Below are positions 46,004 through 55,293 of a stretch of DNA of 64,000 nt, in pieces. How positions within the stretch are numbered: the stretch's first letter is position 1; each line of letters starts with the position of its first letter. The notes under the pieces are model-generated. The model was given only the letters and a program-made list of their open reading frames with translations. It was not told the DNA's origin and searched no databases. The position numbers and the translations under genes are program-made. Origin of the DNA: Acidobacteriota bacterium (GTDB lineage: Bacteria > Acidobacteriota > Vicinamibacteria > Vicinamibacterales > JAKQTR01); the NCBI GenBank assembly GCA_026393675.1, contig JAPKZQ010000004.1, positions 62,001-126,000 on the forward strand, in the 5' to 3' direction.

Positions 46004-48940
46004 CTACTGCTTTTCGATCGGCTCCGCCGGCGCGGGCTTCTTCTCCACCTTCACCGGATTCTTCACATACTTGTCGAGCCACGCGGACCAGCGGGCCCAC
46101 AAGTCGAGCAGCGTCTCACGCGCCACCGGCCCGTGATCCTCAAACGGATAGAGATACAGCGACGACGTCTTGCCGAGTCCGTTCAGCGCGTGGTGCAGCC
46201 GGATCGAGTTGGTGGGGTCGGTGCCGACGTTCTGGTCATGGAGGTTGTGATACATGAGCAGGGCGCCGGTCAGGTTGTTCGCGTACAGGAACGGCGACAT
46301 GCCGAGGTAGACATTCGGAGCCTCCCAGAGGTCGCGGCGCTCGCTCTGGAACCCGATCGGTGTCAGCGTGCGGTTGTAGGCGCCGTCGCCCGCGATGCCC
46401 GCCTTGAAGAACGGCGTGTGCACCATCGCGTTGACGGTCGTAAACGCGCCGTAGCTGTGGCCGCCAATCGCCAGGCGCGTGCGGTCCACCAGCCCGCGGC
46501 GATCGAGCTCGTCGATCATCGCTGACAGACTGTTCCGCAGGTCGTTCACGTAGTTGTTGTTCTGCTGGTTGGCCGGCCCGACAATGGGCAGCGCTCCCGG
46601 CGAGTCGACCACGACGGCGTAGCCCATCCGCACGAAGAACTGCATCGACCGGGCGTTGAAGTTCTGGAACGCGTTCTTGTTGAAGGTCCGATCCGGTCTG
46701 TCGATCGCGTCCTGGTCGGTGAACTCGCGCGGGTACAGCCAGAAGATGGCCGGCGGCTTCGGGCCGCCCGGCTTCCAGTCGGGCGGCAGCATGACGCTGA
46801 CGGCGAACTTGACGCCGTCGGCGCGCTCGACCATTACGCGCTGCTTCGGTGCACTGGTCAGGTCCGGGAACAGGTCCTTGTTCTCGGTGAGTTGCTTGCG
46901 CGCGGCGCCGTCGACGAGGAAGAACTGCGGCACCTGCGTGGGACTCTGGCGTTCCACGACAAAGCGGCCGGCCTCCGGGTCAATCACGGTCGTGACGCTC
47001 TCGAACGCGTCCTTGTTGTCGCCCTCGAACAGCCGTTTCTTCTCGCCGTTCTTGATCGCGACCTTGTCGATGAAGGTCTTGGGCCCGACCTGATCGGGGT
47101 TCTTGTCGTAGGTGGTGCCCTGGTAGTAGACACTCGTGTTGTCGGCCGACATCATCACGGGACCGGAGCCGCCGCCGGCTCCACCGCGGCCGCCACCACC
47201 ACCACCACCGCCACGGCCGCCGCCACCGCCGCCGCCGCGCGTCGACACGAGTGTGCCGGGGTTGGCTGCCGGCTCATCGGTCCTGAAGCGCGCGAGCGTA
47301 TAGCGCTGCTCCGGCTCCTTCAAGGCGACGGCGACTTCGACGGTGTTTTGCCCGGCTGTCTCCCGGAAGAAGATCGTCTGCATGTCCGGTGAGTACCGCA
47401 CGCCATTCATGCGCGTGTTGTTCTCGAAGATAACCTTGGCGCCCTTCTCGGCGAACGGCGGCGCCCACTGATACAGGCGATCCTTGCGCTGCAGCGCCTG
47501 ACCTCGTCCTGCCCCTCCAGCCTGATCGCCGCCGGCACCCGCGCCGCCTCGTCCCGCGCGACCGCCGCCGGCTCGTCCTGATCCGCCCGCACCGGCTGGT
47601 GCCGGCTCCTGCTCGAGGTAGGTGAGGCCCTGACTATCGGCGCGCCACGCCAGCTCACGCTTGCCCTGCTGGCTGCCACGACCGGTCGGCGGCTCCGACG
47701 GATCCGGTGCGGTCGCGTCCTGCGTGCCGAGGTCCAGCGGCCTGTCGGTCACCTTCGCCAGCCCCTTACCTTCGACATCCCAGACTTCCTCGACCTGGCC
47801 GAAGTTACCCACCGGCACGATGTACGAGAACGGCCTGGTCATGGTCGTGACGCGCAAGAACTTGCCATCCGGTGAGGCATCGATCGCGCGGATCATCGCC
47901 GGCTGACCGATCTTCTTCACATTCTTTGCTGCCGCGGGTTTGCCCTTCGCAGCAGGCGCCACCGGGGTCTGCACGTCGATCCACACGAGCTGTCCGGTGG
48001 TATGCCATTCGAGCAGCGCAAACTCGTACGGCGTGGACATCAGGCTCGGGAACGTCCGCAGCCGGTTCTTGTCGGTCCCTTCGCTGACCTTCACTTCAGG
48101 ACCGCTCGGCGCCACCGGAGGCACGGGCATGGGCTTGCGTCCATCCGGAATGAGGACGGTGGCAATCTGCTTGCTGTCGTCAGTGAACTCGAAGCTCGAC
48201 ACGAGCGTCGCCAGCACGGGTGTGGTCGTCACCTGCCGTGCCTTGTTGGTCGCGACATCGGTGATCCAGATGTGCGTGGCATCGTCGGTATGGACGTAGT
48301 ACGCGATGCTCTTCCCATCTGGCGACCACACGGCGTTCGACACGCGCGCGTTGGGCGGGGTCTGGATCGCCTTCTTCGTGCCGTCGGCCGCCGACGTGAT
48401 CTGGATGCCAACGTTGTTGCTGATGGTCAGCGAGCGCACGCGATTGGCCTTGAAGTCGATGAAGACGCCCCCGAGTTCATGGAACGGCTTCGAAAACGTG
48501 GACATCGGCACCGGGCCGTCGCCGATCTGGCTGAGGAACCACTTCTTGTCCTGGCTCGCGTTGCCGAGCGTCACATTCTGCCAGCGCGGCGCGAGCACGG
48601 CCGGCGCCAATTCGGGCGGCGGCGTCGCGTAGGATTCCTGCGAGAGGATCTGGTCCGCCCAGCTGAGCGGCTTCTTTGGCGGCTCCGGCGCCTTTTCGGG
48701 CGCCTTCGGAGCGGCTTGCGGAGTTGCGGTAACCGGTTTCTGTCCTGCAGGCTGCGTCGGTATGACGACCGGCTTCTGCGCCGTTGGCGGCGCGGCGACC
48801 GCCGGTTTCTGCGGTGGCGCTGTCGTGGTCGCCTGCGCGAACATCGGCAGCTGGAAAACCGTGAGAACGAGGATGAGGGAAACGGCCAGTGCGAAGCGCT
48901 TCGCGAGGTGGCCTGAGCCGATTGGCCCGCGTGTCGACAT
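46004..48940 (-). CDS. Secreted S9-family prolyl-oligopeptidase-like peptidase
   Basis: A 978-residue exported alpha/beta-hydrolase peptidase. Signal peptide 1-34 (MFAQ). A Pro/Ala/Gln-rich linker follows (35-85), then a beta-propeller region (about 120-680) with WSPDGKSIAYYVHTDD, and the C-terminal catalytic domain: Ser829 in GGHSYGAF, Asp902 in NLHDQNVG, His936 in EDHGP, a complete triad. Gly/Arg-rich tracts occur near 470-495 and 565-600. ATG 48940 has GGAGG about 6 nt upstream. The enzyme should cleave oligopeptides in the periplasm or outside. Its gene diverges from the second BNR gene. Confidence 0.9.
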   Translation of the reverse strand: MSTRGPIGSGHLAKRFALAVSLILVLTVFQLPMFAQATTTAPPQKPAVAAPPTAQKPVVIPTQPAGQKPVTATPQAAPKAPEKAPEPPKKPLSWADQILSQESYATPPPELAPAVLAPRWQNVTLGNASQDKKWFLSQIGDGPVPMSTFSKPFHELGGVFIDFKANRVRSLTISNNVGIQITSAADGTKKAIQTPPNARVSNAVWSPDGKSIAYYVHTDDATHIWITDVATNKARQVTTTPVLATLVSSFEFTDDSKQIATVLIPDGRKPMPVPPVAPSGPEVKVSEGTDKNRLRTFPSLMSTPYEFALLEWHTTGQLVWIDVQTPVAPAAKGKPAAAKNVKKIGQPAMIRAIDASPDGKFLRVTTMTRPFSYIVPVGNFGQVEEVWDVEGKGLAKVTDRPLDLGTQDATAPDPSEPPTGRGSQQGKRELAWRADSQGLTYLEQEPAPAGAGGSGRAGGGRAGRGGAGAGGDQAGGAGRGQALQRKDRLYQWAPPFAEKGAKVIFENNTRMNGVRYSPDMQTIFFRETAGQNTVEVAVALKEPEQRYTLARFRTDEPAANPGTLVSTRGGGGGGGRGGGGGGGGRGGAGGGSGPVMMSADNTSVYYQGTTYDKNPDQVGPKTFIDKVAIKNGEKKRLFEGDNKDAFESVTTVIDPEAGRFVVERQSPTQVPQFFLVDGAARKQLTENKDLFPDLTSAPKQRVMVERADGVKFAVSVMLPPDWKPGGPKPPAIFWLYPREFTDQDAIDRPDRTFNKNAFQNFNARSMQFFVRMGYAVVVDSPGALPIVGPANQQNNNYVNDLRNSLSAMIDELDRRGLVDRTRLAIGGHSYGAFTTVNAMVHTPFFKAGIAGDGAYNRTLTPIGFQSERRDLWEAPNVYLGMSPFLYANNLTGALLMYHNLHDQNVGTDPTNSIRLHHALNGLGKTSSLYLYPFEDHGPVARETLLDLWARWSAWLDKYVKNPVKVEKKPAPAEPIEKQ

Positions 48941-49121
48941 GATGCCTCCGTGGCGTGGTTCTGTGTGTGTCAAGCGGTCGCGACACTGATCCCGGCAGGC
49001 CCGGGTCGTGGCGAGACGTGGCAAGATACACCCCCGGGCCTTCCCGTGTCGAGGGCAAGGGACTCATGTGAGACCGAACAGGTGTTCGGACTTGCCCGCG
49101 CCAAACGCGCCCGGACTGGCC

Positions 49122-49127
49122 TATAAT
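49122..49127 (+). promoter_or_regulatory. Candidate -10 box upstream of second BNR gene
   Basis: TATAAT, a perfect sigma-70 -10 hexamer, 38 bp before the start codon at 49166. No convincing -35 element lies 16-18 bp upstream, so recognition may need an activator or be weak. Confidence 0.4.
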
Positions 49128-49165
49128 CGGCCGTCTCACCCCTGATGTTCTGGAGGCTACCTGTG

Positions 49166-52100
49166 ATGAAACGCTTACGAGTGATTGGTCTCGGCGCGGT
49201 GATTGCCCTTATCCTGGCCATTGCCGGCCAGACGCTGGCTGGCGCCGGCCAGCAGGCGGCGCCGGCCAAGCCGGCAGGCTCGCCGTTCGACACGCTCCAT
49301 TTCCGTGCCATCGGCCCCGCGTCGATGTCCGGCCGCATCGCCGATGTCGCCGTCTACGAGGCCAACCCCGCAATCTACTACGTGGGCGCGTCGCATGGCG
49401 GCGTGTGGAAGACCACCAACAACGGCACGACGTTCGAAGCCCAGTTCCAGGATCAGGGCCTGATGTCGATTGGCGATGTCACCGTGTCTCAGAGCAACCC
49501 GGACCTGGTCTGGGTCGGTACCGGCGAATCGAACAATCGCCAGAGCGGCTCGTGGGGTGACGGCGTCTACAGGTCGACCGACGGCGGGAAGACGTGGGTC
49601 AACATGGGGCTGCGCACGTCGCGGCACATCAACCGCATCCTCATCGATCCGCGCGATAACAACACCGTGTTTGTGGCGGCCACCGGAAGCTTGTGGGGCC
49701 CGGGTGGCGAGCGCGGCGTGTACAAGACGACGGACGCCGGCAAGACGTGGAAGCAGGTGCTGAAGGTCGACGACGACACCGGCGCGAACGACCTGGCAAT
49801 GGACGCGGCCAACAGCAGGATCCTGTACGCGTCGATGTATCAGCGTCGCCGCACGGCGTGCTGCATGAACGGCGGTGGCCCGGGCAGTGGCCTCTTCAAG
49901 TCGACTGATGGCGGAGAGACCTGGACAAAGGCGAAGGGCGGCTTGCCCGAGGGCGCATTGGGACGCATCGCGCTTGATGTCTACCGACGCCGGCCCAACA
50001 TCCTCTATGCCCTGATCGAGGGCCCCTCGCCGGCGGGCGGTGGACGCGGAGCCGGTGGTGGGGGTGGTACCGGAGCGCAGGCTGGCACTCCCGCCGGGGC
50101 GCCGCCTGGCGCGGCGGGTGGCCCGCCTTCGCCTGCGGCTACGGCGGGGCAAGCCGGCGAGGAAGGTCCCGGCCCGCAGGCTGGAGGCGGTGGCGGCGGA
50201 CGCGGCATGGCCACGGGCGTCAACACCGCCACGGCGACCGGCCTCTACCGCTCGGATGACAGCGGGGCGACGTGGCGCAAGGTCAATAACGTCAACCCGC
50301 GGCCGATGTACTTCAGCCAGGTCCGCATCGACCCGAACGATCCCGACGTGCTGTTCCTCGGTGGCGTCGACCTGCATTTGTCGACCGACGGCGGAAAGAC
50401 CGTCAACACGGCCGCCGCGTCGCGCATCCACTCGGATCATCACGCGATCTGGATCGATCCCTTGAATTCCAGTCACGTCCTGATTGGCAACGACGGCGGC
50501 CTGGCCGTGTCGTACGACGCGTCGAAGACATGGAATTTCCTGCCGAACCTGCCCGTCGGGCTCTTCTATCACGTGAGCTTCGACATGGCGATCCCGTACA
50601 ACGTGTGCGGCGGCATGCAGGACAACTACGACTGGTGCGGACCGAGCGCCGTGCGCGGCAACGCCGGCATCGCCAATCATCACTGGGCCACGGTCCAGGG
50701 CGGCGACGGCTTCGTCGTGCTGCAGGACCCGACCGACCCGCGCGTGATTTACAGCGAGTCGCAGGATGGCAACATCGTGCGCATCGATCGGGTGACATTC
50801 GAGTCGATGCAGATTCGGCCGCAGGCCGCGCCAGGCGAGCCCCCGCTGCGCTGGCAGTGGGACACGCCGGTCACGTTGTCGCCCCACGACCCGAAGGTCG
50901 TCTACGCGCCGGCCAACAGGGTGTGGCGCTCGAACGACAAGGGCCTCACCTTCACCGCCATCAGCCCCGATCTGACCAGCGGCGCGAGCCGTGACGACAT
51001 CGTGACGATGGGCGTGAAGGGCAGCGAGATTACGATTTCGAGAAACGACGGCATCGTGGCATGGCCGACGATCACCACGTTCGCGGAGTCGCCGAAGAAG
51101 GCGGGCCTGCTCTACGTGGGCACCGACGACGGGCGGCTCGCTGTCACGAAGGATGCCGGCAAGGCGTGGGCGCAGGTCATCGACAAGGTGCCTGGCCTGC
51201 CCAAGGGCATCTACGTGTCGAAGGTCGCACCGTCGCGGTTCGACGAGAACACGGTCTACGCGACGTTTGACGGCCACCGCCAGAACGACTTCGAGACGTA
51301 CATCTACGCGAGCAACGACGCCGGACAAACGTGGCGGTCGGCGAACGCCAACCTGAAAGGCGAAGTGGCGCGGACGCTGACCGAAGATTTGAAGAACCCG
51401 GACGTGCTGTATCTCGGCACGGAGACCGGTTTGTTCGTGTCGATCGATCGCGCGAAAAGCTGGATGCGCATCAGGTCGAATTTTCCCACCGTGCGGGTTG
51501 ACGAGATTACGCTGCACCCGCGCGACAACGCGATGCTGATTGCGACGCACGGGCGGGCGATCTGGATTCTCGATCATCTCGAGCCTATCCAGGAGTTGGC
51601 GGCGGCACAGGCCGCGGCAGCCGACGCCAAGCTGTTCACACCGCCGCCGTTCTCAATGTACCGGCGGCCGGCCAGTGATCGCAACTATGAGTTCTGGGGC
51701 GATCAAACGTTCTTTGGCGAGAACCCGCCGCCGGCGGCGGTCATCTCCTGGTTCCTCAAGAAGCAGGCCGGCGACGTGAAGTTGAAGATCACGGATGCGG
51801 CCGGCAAGGACGTGCGTGAAATCTCCGGGCAGGTCCTCGCCAACAGCAACAAGCCGGGCATGCAGGCGGCGTGCTGGGATCTGCGCGTGCAGCCGCTCCC
51901 GGCGACGGCGGCTGATGCGGGTGGCCGTGGCGGCCGGGGTGGTGGCGGCGGCGGTGGTGGCCAGGGCGGCGCTGGCGGCGCGGCTGTGCAGAACCCCTTC
52001 GGCGCAGGCTGCAGCTCGGGCGGCCGGGGCGGTGGCGGCGGATTCGGGGGGGGAGGCGGCAACCCAGGCCCGTTCGTGCCTGCCGGCACGTACACCGTGG

Positions 52101-52684
52101 CGCTGGTGGTTGACGGCAAGACCGTCGAAAGCAAGCCGTTGAAGGTGACGTCGGATCCAGAAGTCGCCGTGTCGGTGATCGAGCGCAAGAAGATGTTCGA
52201 TATGGCAATGGAGATGCACGAACTCCAGCGCGTCGCCAACGACGCGAGCACTGCGCTCCGGCCGCTCAGCACGCGCGCCGGAGAGTTGGCGAAAGAGATC
52301 GCCGGCCGCACCGACGTGCCGGCCGACGTCAAGGCCTCATTCGAGGCGTTCAATAAGGATCTGACGGCGCTCATGCCAAAATTCGCCGCGGGTGGCGGAC
52401 GCGGTGGCGGTGGTGGCGGAGGAGGCGGCGCAGCAGCCGTGACGCCGACGCCAAGCCTGGTGGCGCGCATCACGCAGGCCAAAAACGCGCTGATGGCGAC
52501 GATGCCCCTCAACGATGCGGCGCAGAAGGCCTATACCGAATCCAAGGTGCAGTTCCCGAAGACGATGGCCGAGGTCAATGCGCTGATTGCCAAAGCGGCC
52601 ACGCTCAGCAAGACGCTGGCGACCTACAAACTGAAGCTCGACGTGCCGGAGCCCATCAAGATACCGGCGCCGGCGAAGAAGTAA
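49166..52684 (+). CDS. Large secreted BNR/sortilin-like beta-propeller protein (2)
   Basis: A 1172-residue exported protein, paralogous to the one at 37658-40930. Signal peptide 1-28. BNR blades include KTTNNGTTFEA, RSTDGGKTWVNM, KTTDAGKTWKQV, KSTDGGETWTKA, RSDDSGATWRKV and ASNDAGQTWRSA. The C-terminal half has a beta domain and a helical region (LARITQAKNALMATMPLNDA). Gly-rich inserts are long: about residues 290-355, 915-965 (GRGGRGGGGGGGGQGG) and 1075-1095. TGGAGG at 49151-49156 supports ATG 49166 over ATG 49145. The function is unknown; the propeller probably binds peptides or proteins. Confidence 0.85.
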   Translation: MKRLRVIGLGAVIALILAIAGQTLAGAGQQAAPAKPAGSPFDTLHFRAIGPASMSGRIADVAVYEANPAIYYVGASHGGVWKTTNNGTTFEAQFQDQGLMSIGDVTVSQSNPDLVWVGTGESNNRQSGSWGDGVYRSTDGGKTWVNMGLRTSRHINRILIDPRDNNTVFVAATGSLWGPGGERGVYKTTDAGKTWKQVLKVDDDTGANDLAMDAANSRILYASMYQRRRTACCMNGGGPGSGLFKSTDGGETWTKAKGGLPEGALGRIALDVYRRRPNILYALIEGPSPAGGGRGAGGGGGTGAQAGTPAGAPPGAAGGPPSPAATAGQAGEEGPGPQAGGGGGGRGMATGVNTATATGLYRSDDSGATWRKVNNVNPRPMYFSQVRIDPNDPDVLFLGGVDLHLSTDGGKTVNTAAASRIHSDHHAIWIDPLNSSHVLIGNDGGLAVSYDASKTWNFLPNLPVGLFYHVSFDMAIPYNVCGGMQDNYDWCGPSAVRGNAGIANHHWATVQGGDGFVVLQDPTDPRVIYSESQDGNIVRIDRVTFESMQIRPQAAPGEPPLRWQWDTPVTLSPHDPKVVYAPANRVWRSNDKGLTFTAISPDLTSGASRDDIVTMGVKGSEITISRNDGIVAWPTITTFAESPKKAGLLYVGTDDGRLAVTKDAGKAWAQVIDKVPGLPKGIYVSKVAPSRFDENTVYATFDGHRQNDFETYIYASNDAGQTWRSANANLKGEVARTLTEDLKNPDVLYLGTETGLFVSIDRAKSWMRIRSNFPTVRVDEITLHPRDNAMLIATHGRAIWILDHLEPIQELAAAQAAAADAKLFTPPPFSMYRRPASDRNYEFWGDQTFFGENPPPAAVISWFLKKQAGDVKLKITDAAGKDVREISGQVLANSNKPGMQAACWDLRVQPLPATAADAGGRGGRGGGGGGGGQGGAGGAAVQNPFGAGCSSGGRGGGGGFGGGGGNPGPFVPAGTYTVALVVDGKTVESKPLKVTSDPEVAVSVIERKKMFDMAMEMHELQRVANDASTALRPLSTRAGELAKEIAGRTDVPADVKASFEAFNKDLTALMPKFAAGGGRGGGGGGGGGAAAVTPTPSLVARITQAKNALMATMPLNDAAQKAYTESKVQFPKTMAEVNALIAKAATLSKTLATYKLKLDVPEPIKIPAPAKK

Positions 52685-52699
52685 CCCACCTGTACATGG

Positions 52700-52731
52700 C
52701 AGGCGGCGGGGCATTCGGGTCCCGCCGCCTG
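52700..52731. terminator. Bidirectional hairpin between convergent genes
   Basis: CAGGCGGCGGG (52700-52710) pairs with CCCGCCGCCTG (52721-52731), an 11-bp GC stem with a 10-nt loop, midway between the BNR gene stop and the peroxidase stop. No T tract follows on either side, so terminator function is likely but unproven. Confidence 0.5.
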
Positions 52732-52756
52732 TCGGTCTCAGCGTTTCCCGCCGTCG

Positions 52757-53827
52757 TCAGTTCTCTTCAATCGCCTTCGGTGTTCTCGCGGTGCTCTTCG
52801 GCAGCACGGGCGGCTTGATGTACTCGGGATCGATCGTCCCGGTGAGCGCCTTCAGGAAATCCGTGATCTCCTTGACCTGCTGGTCGCTCAGGGTCGTCCC
52901 CAACTGATACTCCCCCATCTCGCGGATGGCCTGCGGGAGGCTCGCGGTCTTACCGTCGTGGAAGTACGGCCCGGTCTTCTCGACATTCCGCAGCGACGGG
53001 ACCTTGAACATGGCGCGATCCAACTCGGCGTGCGTCACCTTCATGCGCCCCGGGTCGGTCGATCGCGTAAACGCCTTCACGACGCCCATCCGCTGGTACG
53101 TCGTGCCCCCAAGCAGTGCACCCGTGTGGCATCCTGAGCAACCGGAATCCACAAACGTACGGAAACCGATCTTTTCTTCAGGCGTCAACGCGTTCTGATC
53201 GCCCTTCAGCAGCGCGTCCCACCGCGATGGCGTCTTCAACTTCCGCTCGAATGCGCCAATCGCTTTCGCCATGTTGTCGTAGGTGACGGGCTTCTTGTCG
53301 TTGGGGAATGCGCGTGTGAACGCATCGACGTATTCCGGCATCGACTCGAGCACGGCGACGACGTTCGCCTCGGCGGGCATCGCCATTTCGACCGGGTTCA
53401 GCACCGGTCCCTTGGCCTGCGCTTCGACATCGGCGGCGCGGCCGTCCCAGAATTGTACGAAGTGAGCCGCCGCGTTGTACACCGTCGGCGAGTTGCGATC
53501 GCCTTTCTGTCCCTTGTGGCCATTCGACGTCGGCTCGCCGTCCACGCCGTACTTCGCCAGATCGTGGCAGGTATTGCAGGAGATCTTCTGGTTCTTTGAC
53601 AGGCGCGGCTCGAAGAACAACATGCGCCCCAGCCGCACCTGGTCGTTCGACGCAACCCCCTGCAACGCGGGCATCGCGTCGGGCAGCGGCGGGAACGCCT
53701 TCAGCATGGCCGGTTCGATGATGGCCTGAGGCCGGGCCGAAGGTGGCGGGGCCTCCTTCGTGCAAGCGACAGTCATGGCCGCCAGCACAGGCAACAGCAC
53801 TATCGTGGTCCGTATTGATCTACGCAT
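52757..53827 (-). CDS. Dihaem cytochrome c peroxidase (CcpA/MauG family)
   Basis: A 356-residue periplasmic protein, perhaps a lipoprotein (MTVAC, Cys22). Haem 1 is at Cys84/Cys87/His88 (SCNTCHDLAKYGVDG), the peroxidatic site; haem 2 at Cys230/Cys233/His234 (GCSGCHTG). NSPTVYNAAAHFVQFWDGRA and PVEMAM are family motifs; FKVPSLRNVEKTGPYFHDG is the C-terminal signature. It reduces H2O2 with electrons from a small c cytochrome. GGAGGA precedes ATG 53827 by 5 nt. Confidence 0.92.
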   Translation of the reverse strand: MRRSIRTTIVLLPVLAAMTVACTKEAPPPSARPQAIIEPAMLKAFPPLPDAMPALQGVASNDQVRLGRMLFFEPRLSKNQKISCNTCHDLAKYGVDGEPTSNGHKGQKGDRNSPTVYNAAAHFVQFWDGRAADVEAQAKGPVLNPVEMAMPAEANVVAVLESMPEYVDAFTRAFPNDKKPVTYDNMAKAIGAFERKLKTPSRWDALLKGDQNALTPEEKIGFRTFVDSGCSGCHTGALLGGTTYQRMGVVKAFTRSTDPGRMKVTHAELDRAMFKVPSLRNVEKTGPYFHDGKTASLPQAIREMGEYQLGTTLSDQQVKEITDFLKALTGTIDPEYIKPPVLPKSTARTPKAIEEN

Positions 53828-53866
53828 CGTGTTCCTCCGTAGGGGGACAATACCGTCCATCAACAT

Positions 53867-53907
53867 GGGGCCAGGCCCCGAGAAAATTGGGTCAGACCCA
53901 TTTTCTC
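53867..53907. repeat. Compound hairpin repeat upstream of peroxidase gene
   Basis: GGGGCC-A-GGCCCC (53867-53879) is directly followed by GAGAAAATTGGGTC-A-GACCCATTTTCTC (53880-53907), a 13-bp stem with one bulged T. The pattern resembles REP/BIME-type palindromes. Confidence 0.6.
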
Positions 53908-54023
53908 ATTTCAGTCTCATTTTCCAGGGTCGTTTTCCGGTCACTTGTTGCAGTTTTTGCAACATCCCCACCCGACACCTCTTGGTGCTGTCCTCAATCG
54001 AGGACGGGTTGAAAGATGGTTCG

Positions 54024-54977
54024 TCAGGCGATCACGCGGAGCGCGCCGGGGCGGACGGCGACCTCGAAGCGGTTCTCCTCGCAGACCAGTTCGCCGTCGG
54101 CCGCAAACGGCAGACGATGCTCGCAGGTGATGACCGCGCGGTCGGTGCGCACGACGCGCAGCACACCGTCCGGCACGCGCCATCCATTCGCGAGGCACAG
54201 GAAGGCCCAATGGAGGCGTGCACGAGACATCGCTTCGATGCAGGCGATCTCGAGCTGGCCATCGGCCATGTCGGAGTCGATTGGCACGTCCATCCCGCCG
54301 CCCAGCAGCGTGGTGTTGGTGACAAACGCGCCGTAGATCGACCGGGGCTCTGATGCGTGATCTAAGGTTTCGACGGCCACGCGCTCCAGGCGCGAACCAC
54401 GACTGAGAAGCGCGTTCAGACCGGCGATCCGATAGGACCATCCGCCGAGCGCACGCATGACGGGCCTGGTCCAGGACCCCGGCCGGAGCAGTCGGTCGAA
54501 CGCTAGGGTGGCTTCGGCTGCCAGACCAAGCACGCCGACGGTGCAGAAGAGGCGATGGTTGACGGCGATCAGGTCAACCGTGCGAATCTGTCCGTCGAGG
54601 ATCCGGGCGGCTGCGCCGGCCGGAGCGACTGGTAGATGCAGCGCGCGCGCGAAGTCGTTGCCCGTTCCAAGCGGCAGCAGACCAATCGGCACGGCCGACC
54701 CCTCGATGGCGTTGATCACCCGGTGCAGAGTGCCATCACCCCCGGCGACGATCACCGCTTCGCAGGACGCAGCGGCGGCTTTCGCGGCCGCGTGTAGTCC
54801 TTCGACACTCGATGGCGCGACAATCTCGACGCGATAGCGTTGCTCCAGCGTGTGCGCGACATCTGCGATCGCCGCGCGGTCATGTGTCGAGCGTGCGGCG
54901 GGATTGACCAGCACCACTATGCGGTCATCGGTGTGCAGAGAAAGCCCGTTGGCGGGATTTGCCGGGGGTGAAGTCAC
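54024..54977 (-). CDS. Diacylglycerol/lipid kinase family protein
   Basis: A 317-residue cytoplasmic kinase of the DAGK-catalytic superfamily (DgkB/YegS type). The nucleotide loop VAGGDGTLHRVINAI and the substrate-loop PLGTGNDFARAL are intact; RIVVLVNPAARS opens the domain. The C-terminal beta-sandwich includes GGGMDVPID and DGQLEIACIEA. It probably phosphorylates diacylglycerol or another lipid. GTG 54977 was chosen because the frame upstream (to a TTG at 55040) is not conserved-looking; the start is uncertain. Confidence 0.85.
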   Translation of the reverse strand: MTSPPANPANGLSLHTDDRIVVLVNPAARSTHDRAAIADVAHTLEQRYRVEIVAPSSVEGLHAAAKAAAASCEAVIVAGGDGTLHRVINAIEGSAVPIGLLPLGTGNDFARALHLPVAPAGAAARILDGQIRTVDLIAVNHRLFCTVGVLGLAAEATLAFDRLLRPGSWTRPVMRALGGWSYRIAGLNALLSRGSRLERVAVETLDHASEPRSIYGAFVTNTTLLGGGMDVPIDSDMADGQLEIACIEAMSRARLHWAFLCLANGWRVPDGVLRVVRTDRAVITCEHRLPFAADGELVCEENRFEVAVRPGALRVIA

Positions 54978-55156
54978 GGCACAGCATAGTGCTTCGACTC
55001 GCAAGTACGGTTGCGTTTTCTTGTAAGGCGATCCGATCAAACATGCTCGCTCAGCACGATGTCCTGAGTGAGTGAATTCGTTGCCGAATTCATGAATCGA
55101 AGGGCATAGCTCGGCCAGCGCGGCGTGCGCCAGATGGCCAGCGAACTCAGCCCGTC

Positions 55157-55206
55157 ATTCCCGCGAACGCGGGAATTCACGACTGGACCCCGGCTTTCGC
55201 CGGGGT
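55157..55206. repeat. REP-like paired hairpins (copy 2 of 3)
   Basis: ATTCCCGCG-AA-CGCGGGAAT (55157-55176) and ACCCCGGC-TTTC-GCCGGGGT (55187-55206), separated by TCACGACTGG. The first hairpin matches those at 3832 and 63535. Confidence 0.75.
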
Positions 55207-55293
55207 GACAAAGACCTGCTCCATGCGGAGCCGTCGCTTGACGCCCGCCGCCCACGGGGGAACAATGGGGCCGGTCCCCGTGGAGGTTGCCTT

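Noticed and set aside
49175-51577. 800-codon minus-strand frame opposite the second BNR gene
   Set aside because: Composition (Arg/Val/His/Asp-rich) and lack of motifs mark it as an antisense shadow of a gene with strong GC3 bias.
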